Of a stretch of DNA of 64,000 nt, positions 28,075 to 37,168 are shown piece by piece (positions within the stretch are counted from its first letter, which is position 1; each line of letters begins with the position of its first letter). The DNA lies in assembly GCA_963716925.1 (NCBI GenBank), contig CAVQUX010000018.1, forward strand, positions 186,001 to 250,000. The letters run 5' to 3'. Origin of the DNA: DAISKN01 sp963716925 (GTDB lineage: Bacteria > Acidobacteriota > Vicinamibacteria > Marinacidobacterales > SMYC01). The translations under genes and the position numbers were made by a program. The notes below the pieces were generated by a model that was not told the DNA's origin, did not search any database, and saw only the letters and a program-made list of their open reading frames with translations.

Positions 28075-29750
28075 TCAGCAGAGCGTTACGGAGAGGGCGA
28101 GGCCCGCCTCGCTGGTTTCCTTGTACTTGCTGTTCATGTCCTTGGCGGTCTGGGCCAGGGCCATCACGGTTGCGTCGAAATCGATGCGGTGCCTGGACGC
28201 GATCTCGTTGCTGGCGATCGCGTAGGCGGTCCAGGCCTTGACTGCCCCGAATGCGCACCGCTCGATGCACGGAACCTGCACGTAACCGGCGACCGGGTCG
28301 CAGGTCATGCCCAGGTGATGCTCCAGCGCCGATTCGGCAGCATTCTCGACCACCAGCGGCTCTGCGTCGTACGCAGTAGCGGTCAGTGCCGCAGCCATCG
28401 ACGACGCCACGCCTATCTCTGCTTGGCAACCGCCCTCGGCCGCAGACAGAGTCGCATGGTGCTTGCAGAGGTAGCCGATCGCCGCAGCGGCGAGCATACC
28501 GTCACGGATCTTCTGCAGGGGGAGCTTCCGCCCTCCCTCGCCGAGCCCGTAGACCAAAGCCGGCATGACGCCGGCGGAACCGCCTGTCGGCGCGGTGATA
28601 ACGAGGTGGCCACGACCGTTCTCTTCGGATGCCGCCAACGCGTACGCCGAGAGAGCAGGCGATGCCGCGGTCTGCTTGATACTTGTCGTCCATCGCGCGC
28701 TTGTAAACGGTCGCTGCCTTGCTATGCAGCTTGATCGGGCCGGGCAGTACGTCGTCCTCCGGCATCGAAAGCCCCGACTTTACGGTCGCGACCATGGCGT
28801 TGATGATCTTGTCGATGAAGGCATAAACTTCCTCTTCAGTCCTGCCCGCGATCGACATCTCGTTGGCAAGCATCACCTTCGCGATCGAGATCTTGTTTTT
28901 GTCGGCGTGGGCCCGCAGTTCTTTCATCGTCGAGAACGGGTACTTCGGCGGGTTCTTCTTCGGGGGCGTGTACCCTTTCCACTCGATGAATCCGCCGCCC
29001 ACCGAGTAGTACTCCTGCTCGAGCAGCACCTCGTTGCCGGCGAGGAGCTTGACCGTCATCGTGTTCGGGTGCTTGAAGTCGCCCTTCGTCGCGTCGTAGA
29101 TGACGTCCTTGAGGCTCACATTGATTGACTTGTCGCCGAGCTTTACCTGGGAACGTCTGGTCGGGCTTGTCTCGCAAGCTGTCGAGAAATTTCGGGTCGA
29201 CGGTTGCCGGCTCTTTCCCGACCAGTCCCGCCAGTGCAGCCCGTTCCGTGCCGTGTCCCTTTCCTGTGGCGCTGAGGCTTCCGAACAGGTTGACCTTGAG
29301 CGCCGTCGCCTTGGCGAGTTTGTCGGCCGGCAGTTTGGTGCATCGCTGGTAGAAATCGTAGGTAATGCGCATCGGACCAATCGTGTGCGAGCTAGATGGT
29401 CCGGGCCCCACTTTGTAGAACTCGTCCACCGTCGTCAGCACGGGCCCTTTCTCCCTCTTCACGACATCCAGGTCGGCAGAGAGCGGCGGCGGCGATCCCT
29501 TAGCCTGCGGCGGCAGTGTTGCGATGGCCATCGCTGTTCTCTCTTCGGCCGAGACAGAGCGACCCGTCATCACGGCGGCAGCACCGCCCACAGCGCTTCG
29601 TATCAAGAAATTACGGCGATCCACGCCGGGTGGAATCTCCTGTGAGATCAATCGGCTTGTATCCGCTAGCGGATCTTCCCGAAAGACTTCACGGGGTTTC
29701 TCTGTAGAGCTGAGTTTGTCATCAAGTTTCTCATTTTCTTCATTTGACAT
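28075..29750 (-). CDS. Fe-S type L-serine dehydratase with Tat signal (two frameshifts)
   Basis: Single-chain iron-sulfur L-serine ammonia-lyase (serine to pyruvate plus ammonia). From ATG 29750 there is a 43-residue leader, then a twin-arginine signal (VDRRNFLIRSAVGGAAAVMT). The beta-type domain follows with YKVGPGPSSSHTIGPMR, then the alpha domain with VITAPTGGSAGVMPALVYG. Three cysteine contexts expected for the [4Fe-4S] cluster are EGGCQAEIG, GMTCDPVAG and VPCIERC. The C-terminus is LALSVTLC. Frames change at about 29145 and about 28650; the pieces are contiguous, about 555 residues in all. Export of a normally cytoplasmic enzyme is unusual. The Tat route would allow cluster insertion before export. 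Confidence 0.8.
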
Positions 29751-29973
29751 GGGTGTACCTGCTCCCTTTCATTAAGATTCAGCCCGCTGCGATGCCAGGA
29801 AGGTTCATTGCGGCGAAGGTAAGGTAACGAAGGGAGGATGCGCGGGGAACTCGTAAAACTACGAGGTGGAGGAGGAGAATTTACGAGCCCGAGGGTCGGG
29901 ACGAGACTACAATCTGCTCAAACCCAGCGACTCCGCCCCGCCAGGCAAAGCATCCAGGCCTAGCTCAGAATAG

Positions 29974-30235
29974 TCACCGTTTCATGGCGGCGACAAGGTC
30001 TTTGGAACCGGACCCCCAGCGGGAGACAGACTTGAGCGCCTGGGTGAAGGGAACGTCCAGGGGATGGACACGATCGCGGTCGAGGATATAGACGGCTCCG
30101 GCGAAAGGCGTGGGCACCGAGGGCACAAAAACGGTAAGGCGGCCGTCCTCCAGCTCCTCGATGATGAACGCGGGGACGAGTGCATCCTCTATGTCCGCCA
30201 GAGCCGGCTTCCACTCGCTCCCATCGCTCTCCCCC
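29974..30235 (-). pseudogene. C-terminal remnant of a DUF502 membrane protein
   Basis: The minus strand from about 30235 to the stop at 29974 reads DALVPAFIIEELEDGRLTVF, then VPSVPTPFAGAVYILDRDRV, HPLDVPFTQALKSVSRWGSG and KDLVAAMKR. The 'P-TP-PFAGAVY' and 'HPLDVPFTQA-K--SRWG' parts are typical of the C-terminal half of DUF502 proteins. The N-terminal transmembrane helices are missing and a stop lies just upstream in frame. It sits between the PagL-like gene and the serine dehydratase. It is a truncated leftover. Confidence 0.65.
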
Positions 30236-30265
30236 GCCGCGCCTCATCGCGCAAAGACGCCCTTG

Positions 30266-30913
30266 TCACCAGCGGTAGACGCTGGCGCTGAACTGCAGGT
30301 AGCTCGAGTTGACCCCGGGATTTTCGGTCGCTGTTTTCACGCCGGCGGAGATGTGATGGATACGATACTCTGCATAGAACGCGAGCTTGCCGTGGAAGTC
30401 GAACCGCACGCCCATGCCAGCCTGGGTCGTGAAGTTGAAGCTCGCGGTCTCGAGCGGTATGCGCTGCGTTGTTTTCAATGCTCCGATTCCGAGAACAGCG
30501 TACGGTCTGCATCCGGATTCCGGCATGAAGAAGTGACGCCCGAGAAGCGTCGCGGAGGCGCCGTAGGTCGTTTCGCCTGGATCGACCAGAAACACGGGCA
30601 GCAGCTCGCCTGCCACCTCGAGATTCCCTCTGAGAAAGCCGGGTCCCCTCGGTCCGCTGAGGACATACCCGAGGCGAGCGCCCAACACCAGGAACCGGAC
30701 GTCGGGCTCACCATCCCATAGGTCGTGGGAAATGCCGAATCCGGCGAGGACGGCGAGCTCCTTGTCGCCGCGGTGCATCGAGGATTCCATAACAGCTGAC
30801 GGACTATCGGCGACTTTCACGGGATCCTGGGCGTCCCCAAAAGCGAGCGCATCGAAGCCGACGGCACAGAGCGCTGCGGCGAGGACGAGGGGTCTCAACG
30901 TCGTTTTCGCCAC
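30266..30913 (-). CDS. PagL-like acyloxyacyl hydrolase (lipid A deacylase family)
   Basis: An outer-membrane barrel enzyme of the PagL/acyloxyacyl hydrolase family (3-O-deacylation of lipid A). I chose GTG 30913 because it opens a signal peptide (VAKTTLRPLVLAAALCAVGF) and overlaps the upstream gene's end by 19 bases, implying translational coupling; an ATG at 31003 lies inside that gene. The product is 215 residues. The C-terminal motif AEYRIHHISAG followed by NPGVNSSYLQ carries the His-x-Ser pair of the catalytic triad, with Glu in ATENPG as a candidate third member. Strands such as VRFLVLGARLGYVL and AGMGVRFDFHGKLAFYAEYR form the barrel. Confidence 0.75.
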   Translation of the reverse strand: MAKTTLRPLVLAAALCAVGFDALAFGDAQDPVKVADSPSAVMESSMHRGDKELAVLAGFGISHDLWDGEPDVRFLVLGARLGYVLSGPRGPGFLRGNLEVAGELLPVFLVDPGETTYGASATLLGRHFFMPESGCRPYAVLGIGALKTTQRIPLETASFNFTTQAGMGVRFDFHGKLAFYAEYRIHHISAGVKTATENPGVNSSYLQFSASVYRW

Positions 30914-32376
30914 AAGGCGCTCACGCGCCACGTGATGTAGCCGACCCAATTGCCTCCCCCCTGGCCGATTACCGTCATCGGCCCGGTGGGAATGTTCCGC
31001 CACGCGTCGAACGCCGGGTTGTTGGTCGAAAGGACCCTGCTGCTGTTATCGGAGAACGTCGCGCCGCGCGCCGAAAGGAAGCTCCCCACCTCTTCCGAGA
31101 GCGCGGGGTCGACGAGCTCGCTGAAGTTGATATCACCGGACCCCTGGGAGCTCACCAGGCTGGAGAACCGCTGGTCCCCGTCCCCGGCATCGTTGAACAG
31201 AATCTGCCAGCCCATCCCGATGGTCACATCCCGATACCAGGGGAAGTCGAACTGGATGGCGAGACGCGCTTCGGCTGGATGTACCAGCCTCTCGACGCTG
31301 CCGCCGCCCACGTAGCGGGTGTAAGTGAACTCCCCCAGGAGCCAAACCTGATGGCCCCACACCGAGAACGCGGGAAGCGACGTCCCGCCGGTCAGAAACA
31401 CCCGGTCGGAAAGGTTCAGCTTCGTCTCGACCGGCTCGCCCACCAGGAATTCCTCGGGGCTCGTTTTCGAGGAGTCCACGTATTGAACTCGCAGCCCCCG
31501 ATCGGGATCGCCCACGAGCCGGTAGCCGACGTTGACCAGAAGCTCGGTGATCCAGAACTTCTTGGCGAAAAGGAGATCGAGCCCGACGTCTTTCTCGCCG
31601 GACACCCCAGCGTATTTGTGCCATTCGTCCGTGGTCACGGACGTGTTGTACACCGGCTTTTCCGTCGGGATGACCACATAGCCTCGAACGCCGAAGCCGA
31701 GCGCGGCGTCACGCTCCTCGGATGTGAGCTCGATCTTGCCGCCGAGCACGATGTCACCCGTCGACGACGCAAAGGCGCCGTGTCCCGGCGGATCGATGGT
31801 GACGCCTGGAACGAAATAGGTCTTGTACGGCGCCTCCTGCGCGTACATGAGGTAGGGCTGGGGTCGCGTCGCGTCGCTCGGGTAGATGTCCACGAACAGA
31901 TCGAGAGGAGGCACCGGATAGCCGACCGGATCCTGCCCCACGCTGTTCGTTCGGAGCGTCGGGCTGTAGCTGAAAAAAAACTCGCTTCGCTTCGGCAGTC
32001 CCAGCGTGAACCCGATCGGAAAATCGAAGAAGTCGATGTCTCCAGGGTTGCGATCGAAATTCACGACGTTAGCGCTGGCGGTGAGCTCCCCGGGAGCGAG
32101 CGTGTAGGGAGAAGCGGCCCGAATGAGCCCCCGTCCTCCCGTTACGGTGACGTTGAATTCACGCGGTGGGTGCGCCCCGGGGTCTTTGGATGAGGACTTG
32201 ACCTTTGATTTTGTCTCCGGGCCGACGTGCTCTGATGGATTCTGCTCCGCCCATGACGAGACCGCCGTGGAAGCCATGAGAACCGCAAGGCTCGCCAAGC
32301 ACCAACGACGGAAGTATGTAGTCCGGCGGTTTCTGACCAAGTCGAATCCTGCTCCTTCGGGCAAGGCGACGGACAT
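30895..32376 (-). CDS. Putative outer-membrane protein of unknown family
   Basis: From ATG 32376 (MSVALPEGAGFDLVRNRRTT) the product is 493 residues with an export signal after a basic region (WCLASLAVLMASTAVSSWAE). The mature chain has long alternating strands: TLAPGELTASANVVNFDRNP, GFTLGLPKRSEFFFSYSPTL, AALGFGVRGYVVIPTEKP, LLVNVGYRLVGDPDRGLRVQ, VWLLGEFTYTRYVGGGSVER and DVTIGMGWQILFND. This is consistent with a transporter-like barrel (MetA-pathway/phenol-degradation barrel style). It ends in basic residues, which is unusual for a barrel. It overlaps and probably couples to the PagL-like gene, so the two may act together at the outer membrane. Confidence 0.65.
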   Translation of the reverse strand: MSVALPEGAGFDLVRNRRTTYFRRWCLASLAVLMASTAVSSWAEQNPSEHVGPETKSKVKSSSKDPGAHPPREFNVTVTGGRGLIRAASPYTLAPGELTASANVVNFDRNPGDIDFFDFPIGFTLGLPKRSEFFFSYSPTLRTNSVGQDPVGYPVPPLDLFVDIYPSDATRPQPYLMYAQEAPYKTYFVPGVTIDPPGHGAFASSTGDIVLGGKIELTSEERDAALGFGVRGYVVIPTEKPVYNTSVTTDEWHKYAGVSGEKDVGLDLLFAKKFWITELLVNVGYRLVGDPDRGLRVQYVDSSKTSPEEFLVGEPVETKLNLSDRVFLTGGTSLPAFSVWGHQVWLLGEFTYTRYVGGGSVERLVHPAEARLAIQFDFPWYRDVTIGMGWQILFNDAGDGDQRFSSLVSSQGSGDINFSELVDPALSEEVGSFLSARGATFSDNSSRVLSTNNPAFDAWRNIPTGPMTVIGQGGGNWVGYITWRVSALWRKRR

Positions 32377-32492
32377 CCTAAACGATTTCAACGGGCGTCG
32401 GATAGTAGGCGCGCTGGGCGGAGCCGGAGGCCCGCCTGCCACTACGCGCTTCCCCTCCCGGCGAGACGTTGGCACATGGCTGAGGCGTACCC

Positions 32493-32790
32493 CTAGTTCC
32501 GAGCGGGGTAGCCGCACAGGCTAGTGGCGAAGCGGTCGGCTTCGGGATCGCGATCAAGTTCTTGGAGCGCGTACGCCGTGAGCGGAGGAATGATGGGCGA
32601 CAGGTTGCCCCCCGTCCCACGTGTTCGCGCCCTTCACCTGCGGGTCGGCACGTAGCCGCCCAGGGAACGTTGTCCGCGCTCATCGTGTACGACACGCCCG
32701 GCACACCGGGCCAGCCGAATTCCGTGATCGGGACGGTCCTGGTTCCAGCTACGCAGAACCGGAGGCGTGAAGCCACGCCGTGGAAAGCGA
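32493..32790 (-). pseudogene. Possible decayed coding segment
   Basis: Between two minus-strand genes the reverse strand carries conserved-looking peptides in different frames: TEFGWPGVPGVSYTMSADNV (about 32660-32730), then after shifts QVKGANTWDGG and NLSPIIPPLTAYALQELDRD, ending FATSLCGYPARN at 32493. The order and style suggest the C-terminal part of one hydrolase-like protein interrupted by frameshifts. I cannot name the family. Confidence 0.3.
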
Positions 32791-32795
32791 GAGCC

Positions 32796-33995
32796 TCATG
32801 CGCTTTCCGGGCGTCTTCGCGGGCGGCGCGCCAGGAGCAGCAACAAGCCGACACCCGCCAGGATGACGAGGACGAGCTGAAGTGCGCGCCAGAACAGATG
32901 ATCGATCGCCGCATCCGTCGCCGCCTTGAACTCCTGGAGCGTGTCCGCGCGGAGGGCATCGATCCGCGCGAGGCTCCGCTCGGTCTCGCTTCCGAGGTCA
33001 GCGAAGCTCGCGCGGCGAAGCTCTTCGATGGATGCGAGGATCGTCTCGCGCTCGCTCTCAAGAACGGCGAGGGTGTCGATTCTCTGCCGGTCCACCGAGC
33101 CGAGAACCGTCTCCCGCTCTTTCTCGAGAGCCGACAGCAGAAGCGATCGCTCGGAGGACACGAGCTCCGGTGTCGCCAGAACGAATCGCGCGAAACGGTC
33201 GATATCGGCCTGAATCCGGGTGATATCCCGGCTGACGGCCTCGAAGTCAGCGAATTGCTTGGCGAGGTACTCGTGTTGGGACTGAATGAGCAGCAGCTCG
33301 CCTTGCCACCGCGCTTGGTTCGGCACCTGTTCGGCGTAGACCGTGAAGCGATCCGACAGCTCGCGCGCGGTCTCGTCGATCTGCGCCACCGCCTGGAGCC
33401 CCGACGTGCCCCAGGCCGCGGCCGCCGTAGACGCGGGGTCGGTCCCGGCCGCGCGCATGCCGAGCGTGAGATCGCGAATCGGGTGCTCCTGCACCCAACC
33501 CTCCAGGAGGGGCGTGACCTCGGCCATCTTCTTCTCGCCGACCACCGTGTTACAGAGGGTGCGAATCTCCGCTTCGAGCTGTCGCACCGTCTCCACCGCT
33601 GCGGGCTGAGAGGCCCCCAAGAGCGTCCTCCCGTCGCCGTTTTCGAGGAAGCGAACGAGCGCCAGCGTGAGCGCCCAGCTATCTACGAGCGCTGCCAGAG
33701 GGTCGCGCTGGAAAACCGCGGCCTGCATGGAAGAAATCGCGGCGATCTTCAAGCGTATCGCCGACTCCTTGATTTCGAGGTCGTCCTCGTTCCTCACGAC
33801 CGCATCTGCCGTGGCGACGACCTGGGTAGTGAACCAACGCAGGTACGAACTCAGCAGGACCCGAACCTCGGCAGTCGTTTGACGGACTCCGATCTCCGAC
33901 ATGGCCGGGGTTCGCGGCGGCGGCGCCGAGGAACAAGCCGAAATCCCCACGCCGATTGTGAGACTGGCTGTGAGAGAACGAGTAAAGTGCCGCAT
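32796..33995 (-). CDS. Lipoprotein with coiled coil and C-terminal membrane helix
   Basis: A 399-residue protein. The N-terminus has a lipoprotein signal with a lipobox-like GISACSS (Cys at residue 21). A helical body follows (VRVLLSSYLRWFTTQVVATA; RLKIAAISSMQAAVFQRDPL), then a long coiled coil (about residues 260-370; ALEKERETVLGSVDRQRIDT and LESERETILASIEELRR repeat a 'L--ERETIL-S---' unit). It ends in one transmembrane helix (RALQLVLVILAGVGLLLLLA) and an Arg-rich tail. A lipid anchor plus a C-terminal helix would tether both ends to membrane, perhaps spanning the periplasm. Function unknown. Confidence 0.7.
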   Translation of the reverse strand: MRHFTRSLTASLTIGVGISACSSAPPPRTPAMSEIGVRQTTAEVRVLLSSYLRWFTTQVVATADAVVRNEDDLEIKESAIRLKIAAISSMQAAVFQRDPLAALVDSWALTLALVRFLENGDGRTLLGASQPAAVETVRQLEAEIRTLCNTVVGEKKMAEVTPLLEGWVQEHPIRDLTLGMRAAGTDPASTAAAAWGTSGLQAVAQIDETARELSDRFTVYAEQVPNQARWQGELLLIQSQHEYLAKQFADFEAVSRDITRIQADIDRFARFVLATPELVSSERSLLLSALEKERETVLGSVDRQRIDTLAVLESERETILASIEELRRASFADLGSETERSLARIDALRADTLQEFKAATDAAIDHLFWRALQLVLVILAGVGLLLLLARRPRRRPESA

Positions 33996-34217
33996 GGAAC
34001 TCCTCCCGCTCCGCCTGCGACGCCGAGAGGTTGCCGACTCGGGCCAGGCTTCGAGCCCCTCCCATGCGCTCGAGAGGCAGACTCAGCAAGAGAGCTTTCT
34101 CGAGACCCGTTGCATGATTCCTCCACGCTCAGCCGGGCGCGGTCGGCTCATTTCTCGGTTTCGCACCGCGGAAGTATAGCGTAACGGCCGCGCCCCGGCT
34201 CGCTATGCGAGAGTTTC

Positions 34218-34383
34218 CCGCTATGGGGCTCGAGGCTCCGCCTCCTCACGTTGACTCTCCCGGGAACGACCCTCCAGGGTGCTCCCGTCCAGGACAAGCG
34301 CGAGTTCCAGGGCTTCGAGAGCGGCAGGTACCCGAAGGAGATCCGCATCTTCCACGACGGAAAGCCGGCGGCGAAACCCTGAA
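34218..34383 (+). pseudogene. Possible C-terminal remnant of a secreted protein
   Basis: One frame reads LRLLTLTLPGTTLQGAPVQD, then KREFQGFESGRYPKEIRIFH and DGKPAAKP before a stop at 34383. The segment looks like the end of a beta-rich protein ('REFQGFESGRYPKEIRI'), but no start or upstream domain exists. Weak evidence. Confidence 0.3.
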
Positions 34384-34394
34384 GGAGCGCGAGA

Positions 34395-36201
34395 CTACGG
34401 CAGGAACTCCAGCACCCGGAGCTCCCCGTGAACCCCCTTCCCCGATGGCTCGCTCGCCGGCGTGTAGATGACCGCGACCCGGGAATCGTGGCGGCCGCAG
34501 TTCATGTCTCGGGTCACGCTTTCGCCTTTTTCCATGAGGCGGATCGAGCCGAGGGTGTGGGTGTGGAAGACAGAGGTCAGTCCCTTCGATACGAGGACGA
34601 AATCGAAACTCTTTCCCCCATCCCGGCAGCGTAGCTCGGCGAAGCGACCCTCGATTCGCCGGTCACCTACCGCCCGGCGTCGAGGGGACGGCGTCTCGAT
34701 CGAATTCGCCACCGGCGCGTCGGTATCGGTGACGACGTCCTCGGCCACGCGGTTTCCATGGCTCGTTATCTCCCGCTGGAGGCCTTTGACCAAGACACGC
34801 AATCCTTCCGTGCGCGCTACGCGCGACGCTCTCTCGGCGGCGTCACTTGCTTCGGCAAGTTTCTCCATCCGGAGCAGGATCTTCCCGACGTTTACCCAGT
34901 ACCACGCGTGGTCGGGCTCGAGCTCCGCCGCCTTGGCCGCGAGCCCGTAGGCGCTTTCGAGTGGCACCCCCGTTGCCGCGTAGAGACGTCCGAGTTCGGC
35001 GTAAGCAGGAGCGAACTTCGGGTTGAGCTCGATGGAGCGGCGCATACCTTCCTTCGCCTGGTCGGCGTCACCCTGGCCCCGGGAGAGCAGCAGTGCGAGA
35101 TAGTAGTGGCACAGGAAGCTCCCGGAGTTCAGACTCGTCGCCTTCGAGAGCCACTCCTTGGCCGCTTCGTATTGCTGCTTACGGTAGTAATAGAAGCCCA
35201 TGCTCTCGAGAACGAGGGAGTTGCCGGGGGCGAGTGCGAGCGCCCGTTCGAGGAGGGGGAGAGCGGCGTCGGGACGGCTTCCGGATTCGAGAAAGTTGCC
35301 GCGCAGTGCGGCGGCGGTGGCATTCGGAGAGTACCGTCACGTCAAAGGAATCGTCGTCGACCTTCTCCGGCGCTTCCATTTGCAGAGCCGGGAGTCGCGT
35401 CTCACGGACGTAGTGTTCGAGCTTCTTGTCCATCGCGTCGAGATCGCCGAAGAGGGCCACGAACGCCTCTAGCGGATCGGATCCCTCTTCCACCATGCCC
35501 AGGTACTGTCCGAGAGACTTCGCGCTCTCGCCCTGTGCGCCGAGCATCAGCAGGTGGGTGAGTGCCCAGACCTGAGCGTAGAAGAGGCCCGCTCGGTCGG
35601 GATGGGAGGCATAGGGGTTCTGCTTCATCGACAGGAGCTCGCGAAGCGGCATCATGCTCTGACGGCGGAGGAGGTCGATATGGCGCGGGTTGCGCGTGCC
35701 CATCTTGACCTGGCTTCCGCGGACGACGGTCTGATCCCAGAACTCCGCGAGGCCTTCGTTCAGCCAGACCGGCACGCGAGGAACGTTAAGCTCGAGCAGG
35801 AGATGGAGGTACTCGTGGTAGACGAGTTGGTACCGAAACTCGGGGCGGGCGTCGACCCGTAGTACGATGTAGTATTCGTCGGGCCCGGCGAGGAAGACCC
35901 CGGCTGGCTTCGGGCCCTCCCGCTCCCAGTACTCGGGGAGGAGCTCTCGCAGGCCTTCCTCGTTCCGGACCGCAAAGGCCATGATGGGCAGCCGTGGGTC
36001 CTGGGCCAGATTGACCAGCGCCTTCCGGAAAACCAGGCGGATTCGCTCGAGCGCCCCCGCGACTTCGCGCCCGCGCTTTTCGCTGGTGTCAGTGATGACC
36101 CGGAAGTTGGGGCTTCGCACTTCGATCCAATCGGTGGGGAAGCCCGCTCGAGCGGACCCCAGGAGCAGCATGAGAACGGAGACGCACCGCCCGGATCTCA
36201 T
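34395..36201 (-). CDS. Secreted gluzincin-type metalloprotease with TPR repeats (one frameshift)
   Basis: Signal peptide MRSGRCVSVLMLLLGSARAG. The metalloprotease-like domain (about residues 20-270) begins WIEVRSPNFRVITDTSEK. Its zinc site is YHEYLHLLLELN (HExxH) with the downstream Glu in VWLNEGLAEFWDQ, as in 'peptidase MA-like' proteins. The frame changes at about 35325. Beyond it are TPR-type repeats (GFYYYRKQQYEAAKEWLSKA; KFAPAYAELGRLYAATGVPL; DHAWYWVNVGKILLRMEKLA), then a small C-terminal beta domain (RFAELRCRDGGKSFDFVLVS, ending ELRVLEFLP). Repaired length is about 600 residues. The combination is common in Acidobacteriota. It would be a periplasmic protease or a scaffold with an inactive protease fold. 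Confidence 0.8.
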
Positions 36202-36344
36202 CTTGCCTCCTTCCGGACGCCCGGGGGATTATAAATCGTTCTCCCCTTGAAATCCTCGACCTTTTCCCCGCCTTCCTCCTCGAGCTCGATCTCCGGTCCG
36301 TTTCCCGCGCCGCCTCAGTTACAATTCCCTGGCAGTCAGCGTCC

Positions 36345-36500
36345 TACATGAGCCCCGAGCAGCCGCGGGGAAAGACGGTCGACAAGCGCACCGACATCTG
36401 GGCCTTCGGCCGCGCGCTCCAGAGATCAGGGCGCGATCGGCGCGGGCGGGATGGGCGAGATATTCCGGGCGCGGGGACACGAAGTTCAACCGTGACGGAC
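36345..36500 (+). pseudogene. Two Ser/Thr protein kinase fragments in reversed order
   Basis: First comes YMSPEQPRGKTVDKRTDIWA (36345-36411), the subdomain VIII-IX piece of a Hanks-type kinase. It is followed at about 36432-36495 by AIGAGGMGEIFRAR and, after a one-base shift, a DTKFNRD-like sequence, which is the glycine-rich ATP loop at the start of such a kinase. Because the C-lobe piece precedes the N-lobe piece, two kinase genes have been cut down and joined, as if a tandem kinase array had collapsed. Nothing else of either kinase remains. Confidence 0.65.
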
Positions 36501-36555
36501 AAAGCCTCCACCCCTGCCGCCGACTCTGAAGTCAGCGCCCGCGGGGGCCCCGCGG

Positions 36556-36700
36556 CTACTCTTTGCGGAACTCCACGCGGCGGTTCCGCGATCGGCCCTC
36601 GGGCGTCGCGTTGTCGTCCACCGGGCGACTCGAGCCGAAGCACCGTGAAGCATTGAGTGCCGCGGTTATCGGTTCGCTCTGGCCGTATCGCCCGTTGCGC
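36556..36700 (-). pseudogene. C-terminal remnant of an OmpA-family protein
   Basis: The minus strand ends with FGSSRPVDDNATPEGRSRNR then RVEFRKE and a stop at 36556. This is the nearly invariant tail of OmpA/MotB-like peptidoglycan-binding domains. Upstream sequence (to about 36800) stays open but is not convincingly OmpA. Only the tail is certain. Confidence 0.6.
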
Positions 36701-36926
36701 CCGCAGATCGAAAGTGCTATCACTAGCCTGCGCGCGGGGTGCTCCGAGATCGCGTGCCGCTCGACAATGCGAGCGAGCAGGCGTTCGGGGAACAGCTTCA
36801 TCTCCTTTCGGCGTCACAGCTCTCGGGCGGGGGAAAGTTCAGCCTCGGCTGCGGTCAGGCTTTCCTGGACAAGAACGGGATCGAGGGCAGGACGAACCAG
36901 ACCCTCGCCCGGGTAGGGGGTACGCC

Positions 36927-37168
36927 ATGTCGCTTCGCCGCCTCGTCCTCACCGTCCTCGCGATCGTCGGGGCGCTCGTCCTCGCGATCGTGCTCTACCT
37001 CGCCTTCGGCGACCTGAGCCGGCACAAGGGCCGCATCGAGGCCTTCGTCACGAAGAAGACGGGGCGGCCCTTCGCGATCGACGGGGCCTTCGAGCTCAAG
37101 GTGCTCCCGTCGGTCTCCTTGCGGCGGAGCGCGTGCGCCTGGGCAACGCGGATTGGGGCTCGGCGCCA
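36927..37168 (+). pseudogene. AsmA-family N-terminal remnant
   Basis: ATG 36927 opens a membrane anchor (LVLTVLAIVGALVLAIVLYL) followed by KGRIEAFVTKKTGRPFAIDG and AFELKVLPSVSLR, then after a frame change ERVRLGNADWGSAPRA-like sequence. This is the diagnostic start of AsmA proteins, which are normally 600 residues or more. Homology stops at about 37168, where the opposite-strand gene begins. Another abrupt junction. Confidence 0.7.

Noticed and set aside
32562..34184. 540-codon plus-strand open frame
   Set aside because: Shadow of the coiled-coil lipoprotein gene, with Arg-rich composition typical of antisense frames.
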